Positions 61,435-64,000 of a stretch of DNA of 64,000 nucleotides are shown here, in pieces (position 1 is the first letter of the stretch; the number at the start of each line of letters is the position of its first letter). The position numbers were made by a program, and so were the translations under genes. A model generated the notes under the pieces. It saw nothing but the letters and a program-made list of their open reading frames with translations, had not been told where the DNA came from and made no database searches. Source of the stretch: Enoplolaimus lenunculus (lineage: Eukaryota; Nematoda; Enoplea; Enoplida; Thoracostomopsidae); the NCBI GenBank assembly GCA_030248215.1, contig JASANG010001819.1:124001-188000 (forward strand). Direction: 5' to 3'.

Positions 61435-62299
61435 CATTAGGGGGCCCATGTTACTATAAAGGCCATCTCAATTGCCCGGGACACAATTATACCCGGAGTG
61501 CACACTTATGCGCTCCTGTTTACATATGCACAGGCAGATATATTTACGTAGGTATATATATATAATATATATACATATATACACACATATATGTGCATAT
61601 ATATGTGTCCCATCTGTCCCAACTGTCCCATTTGTCCCAACTGTCCCATCTGTCTCATTTGTCCCAACTGTCCCATCTGTCGCAAGTATCCCATCTGTCC
61701 CGCTGTCCCAATTGTCCCATCTGTCCCATCTGTCCTATCTGTCCCAACTGCCCCATCTGTCCCATTTGTCCCGCTGTCCCATCTGTCCCAAGTGTCCGAA
61801 CTGTCCCATCTGTCCCGCTGTCCCAACTGTGTCAACTGTCCCATCTGTCCCAAGTGTCCCATCTGTCCGAACTGTCCATCTGTCCCGCTGTCCCAACTGT
61901 CCCATCTGTACCGCTGTCCCAACTGTCTCAAGTGTCCCAAGTGTCCATCTGTCCCAAGTGTCCCATCTGTCCCATCTGTCCCGCTGTCCCATCTGTCCCA
62001 ACTGTCCCAAGTGTCCATCTGTCCCAACTGTCCCATCTGTCCCATCTGTCCCAACTGTCCCATCTGTCCCAACTGTCCCATCTGTCCCAACTGTCCCAAG
62101 TGTCCCATCTGTCCCAGCTATCCCAACTGTCCCATCTGTCCCATTGTCTCATCTGACCCAACTGTCCCGCTGTCCCAATTATATTTTTGGAATGTACTCC
62201 TGGTACATTGCTGTCCCAGGAAAATGGGACGGGTACTCCTGGTACATTTCTGTCACGGGAAAATGGGACGGCCTTTAAAGTAATATTGACCCATTAGGG
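61435..62299. mobile_element. GGCCCATG-family MITE carrying a minisatellite, exact 8-bp target duplication
   Basis: The element is 61443-62291 (849 bp), with ends GGCCCATGTTACTATAAAGG and, inverted, GGTCAATATTACTTTAAAGG. CATTAGGG flanks it on both sides (61435-61442, 62292-62299). Inside are a TA-rich tract (about 61556-61606), the 18-bp minisatellite, and two copies of CTCCTGGTACAT separated by GGAAAATGGGACGG. The other copies of this family in the window are only 150-200 bp long. Confidence 0.9.
61606..62180. repeat. 18-bp minisatellite, about 30 units, inside a MITE
   Basis: The unit is CCCATCTGTCCCAACTGT, made of two 9-mers with variants CCCAAGTGT and CCCGCTGTC that shift the register. 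Long frames (PNCPIC, SVPTVP and LSQLSH on the + strand; GQMGQL and WDRWDS on the - strand) arise from the repeat alone. They are not genes: the array is enclosed by transposon ends with target duplications. Confidence 0.93.
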
Positions 62300-62335
62300 G
62301 TTTCAGATTTTTTGGTACTCGTCTTTATCCTTTAG

Positions 62336-63630
62336 GCTTTAGCTGTGGTGCAGGCGGTGGCGGCGGTGGTGGATCTGTAGGCGGAAATGTTGACGGCGTA
62401 GGAACCGATCGTTCTTCATTTCGGGTCCGATCAATTCCAAGACAATCAACTGGGCGTGGAGGTAATTCGAATGGTAACGACGGTTCAAACAGACCATGGA
62501 TCCCAACCGGGAATTTTCCGAAATTTAGCGAAGCAACCGTTGTTCGATATGTGAGCCGAGCATTGTCGAGTGAGTTTGCGAGTAGGATCGTTTTGACTCA
62601 ATATATATTGAACAATGGCTCTTGATTTTTATTGGGTTGTTAAAATTTGGCATTTACTGAAAAAATATACCTATATGCGGCTGGTTGACGATAATTATAT
62701 ACTATAAGTATTGTAGGCTAGAATTACACTAGTAATTCACTGGAGATTATCTGTAATAATTCGTTTCATTATATATCTGCGAGTAATATAGCCAAGTGTG
62801 CATCACTTTGTAGCATACCTAGATTACATTGGGATAAGCTTTTTTGAGTGAAGGACCCGAATTCTCAAATATGTGTAGCTCATATCATCTGTTGGTGATA
62901 CTGTAGTGATCCGAATAACAAAGGTGGATATAATAAGACGAGGCCCCCATTTTGATTCCCAATCAATAGGTGTCCGTATCGCTAATAAGAGTCCGCAAGC
63001 GGATAGAGTCACTAAACCTAATTAAAGTCCATAAATATCAATTGTCCCAAATTGTAGTGCATGAATGACTCCAGCACCAAATACAGTTCAGTTCCAAACT
63101 TTAAAGCATACTTAAGTTTTTAAAGTACATTCGTAAGTATAACCTTGCATTTGCGCTCAAGGTTTTGATACAAGACAAATAAACGTTTAATTCAACGGAT
63201 AGTTGCAATACAAGATATATATCAGTAACGAAGGGCGGTTAAAAATAAATAACAGTGCGTAAATGAAAAACAGGGGGGTACCCTTTGGAGAGGCCAAATA
63301 AATATCAGTCCCTCTGTTATTCGGGTCACTACAGTAGGTATTGAAGCGTTCGAACCAGTGAACAGTGAGGTTAGAAATTAAACGCGTTTTTGCAGTTGTT
63401 TTGTTCTGTGAAAATTTTGTAGTCCATATAGTCCATAATAGCAGGAATTCGTCTGTTTGAAAACCTATCGCTAACTGGTGATAACTACTATACTCATATT
63501 TGAGACTACGGTCACAACTTTTAAGCCGTTATTTACTATAACGTGTTAAACAAGCTTCGGTTATGGTTTGGTACTTGAATATTTATAGGAGTTTTCGAAG
63601 GTGACTTTGCAGTTGAATCGCTGAAAGATG
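62336..63630 (+). CDS. Two exons of an unrecognised gene, partial
   Basis: Exon 62336-62569 follows a good acceptor (TTTATCCTTTAG) and encodes a Gly-rich stretch, an Arg/Ser segment (FRVRSIPRQSTGRGG), then PWIPTGNFPKFSEATVVRYV and SRALS. Its donor is A|GTGAGT. Exon 63589-63630 follows ATTTATAG and is the only phase that stays open: it gives RVFEGDFAVESLKD and ends at a G|GTAAGT donor. The two join in phase to VSRALSRVFEGDFAVESLKDG. An upstream exon must exist, since the first exon enters mid-codon; I did not find it. The gene continues beyond the window. I do not recognise the family and assign no function. The 1-kb intron between the exons holds a complete 440-bp MITE. Confidence 0.6.
62899..63336 (+). 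mobile_element. 440-bp TA-type MITE, complete copy (intron of the third gene)
   Basis: The ends are TACTGTAGTGATCCGAATAA and, inverted, TACTGTAGTGACCCGAATAA. The inside follows the 55787 copy (GCGGATAGAGTCACTAAACC, CGAAGGGCGG) with a short deletion after CGAAGGGCGG. Confidence 0.88.
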
Positions 63631-63670
63631 GTAAGTCAGCAGTCAATTGTACACTGTCGTATGTAGCATG

Positions 63671-63888
63671 CTTATTAAGGCCCATGTATATAACAGGGCC
63701 GGAACAATAGTATAAGCATATTCCTAAGCCTAAACCTAAGCCTAAGCCTAAGCATAAGCATAAGGATGAGCTTATTCCTAAGCCTAAGCAAGCCTAAGCA
63801 AAAAAAGTAGGTCAAAAGCTTAAACTGACTCTATTACAGCCCCGCCGGAAAACGATCCGGCCCTGTTCTATACATGGCCCCTTATTAA
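63671..63888. mobile_element. GGCCCATG-family MITE with telomere-like hexamers and exact 8-bp target duplication
   Basis: The element is 63679-63880. The ends are GGCCCATGTATATAACAGGG and, inverted, GGGCCATGTATAGAACAGGG. CTTATTAA flanks it on both sides (63671-63678, 63881-63888). The inside begins with an almost regular run of CCTAAGC/ATAAGC units, the clearest telomere-like stretch in the window. Confidence 0.92.
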
Positions 63889-64000
63889 TACATGGGTTTA
63901 AATTTCGATGAAGTTTGGCAAATTTATTCAAAACGTTTAGAAATAAAAAAAATCCAAACAGTATCGCGTACACTTTAGTGACATGTAATTTACTCATTTT

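Larger units (their letters stand above)
57163..62335. other. KDSR-third gene intergenic region
   Basis: No supported gene. It contains a clean hAT-type MITE (57.65 kb), a reversed 440-bp MITE (60.07 kb), the second tRNA-like TIR element (60.69 kb) and two GGCCCATG-family elements (61.25 and 61.44 kb). 58.0-59.9 kb shows nothing I can name. At 59471-59492 is a small palindrome (CAGTTGCACA-CA-TGTGCAACTG). A 129-codon minus-strand frame at 59080-59469 has no recognisable features. Confidence 0.6.

Noticed and set aside
61472-62283. Cys/Pro-rich frames (PNCPIC, SVPTVP) that look like a secreted repeat protein
   Set aside because: They arise from an 18-bp array enclosed by transposon ends with target duplications; several frames are equally open and no gene context exists.

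Overview
The window looks like nuclear DNA from an invertebrate animal, probably a nematode. Genes are split by many GT-AG introns, and many acceptors read TTTCAG, the style typical of nematodes. Short runs of the hexamer CCTAAG/TTAGGC, the nematode telomere unit, occur inside mobile elements. The clade call is inference; the gene calls rest on protein sequence I recognise.

Layout. 1-6200 holds no gene I can support, only microsatellites and small TIR elements. 6201-49332 (+) is one very large gene, an apparently complete ortholog of the HECT ubiquitin ligase HECTD1. I place 46 coding exons. They join in phase from ATG to stop and total 12,876 nt (about 4,291 residues, against about 2,610 in human). 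All expected domains are present (ARM-like N-terminus, ankyrin repeats, SUN-like beta-sandwich, MIB/HERC2, C-terminal HECT with its cysteine) except the basic tilted helix bundle. The part between MIB/HERC2 and the conserved C-terminal third has grown to about 1,400 low-complexity residues. 54150-57162 (+) is a complete four-exon 3-ketodihydrosphingosine reductase (KDSR). 62336-63630 (+) holds two in-phase exons of a third gene that I do not recognise and that runs off the right edge.

Most of the remaining sequence is small non-autonomous DNA elements. The families I can define are: (a) GGCCCATG-ended elements with exact 8-bp target duplications and telomere-like hexamers; (b) hAT-type elements ending CAGGGTG with 8-bp duplications and inner CCGGTT-like repeats; (c) a 430-445-bp TA-type element with CTGTAGTGACCCGAATAAGAG ends; (d) a 267-bp TA-type element carrying tRNA-like A and B boxes; (e) a tRNA-headed 305-bp unit in three tandem copies; (f) a foldback element with 177-bp, apparently perfect arms; (g) irregular 140-177-bp tandem repeats in three introns. 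Two minisatellites share an 18-bp period. One is a 3.1-kb array in HECTD1 intron 21. The other lies entirely inside a family (a) element. Because the period is a multiple of three, both give long open frames that are not genes.

I saw no operon, CRISPR array, rRNA gene or convincing functional tRNA. HECTD1 and KDSR have unrelated jobs (ubiquitin ligation; ER sphingolipid synthesis), and their adjacency suggests no shared pathway.
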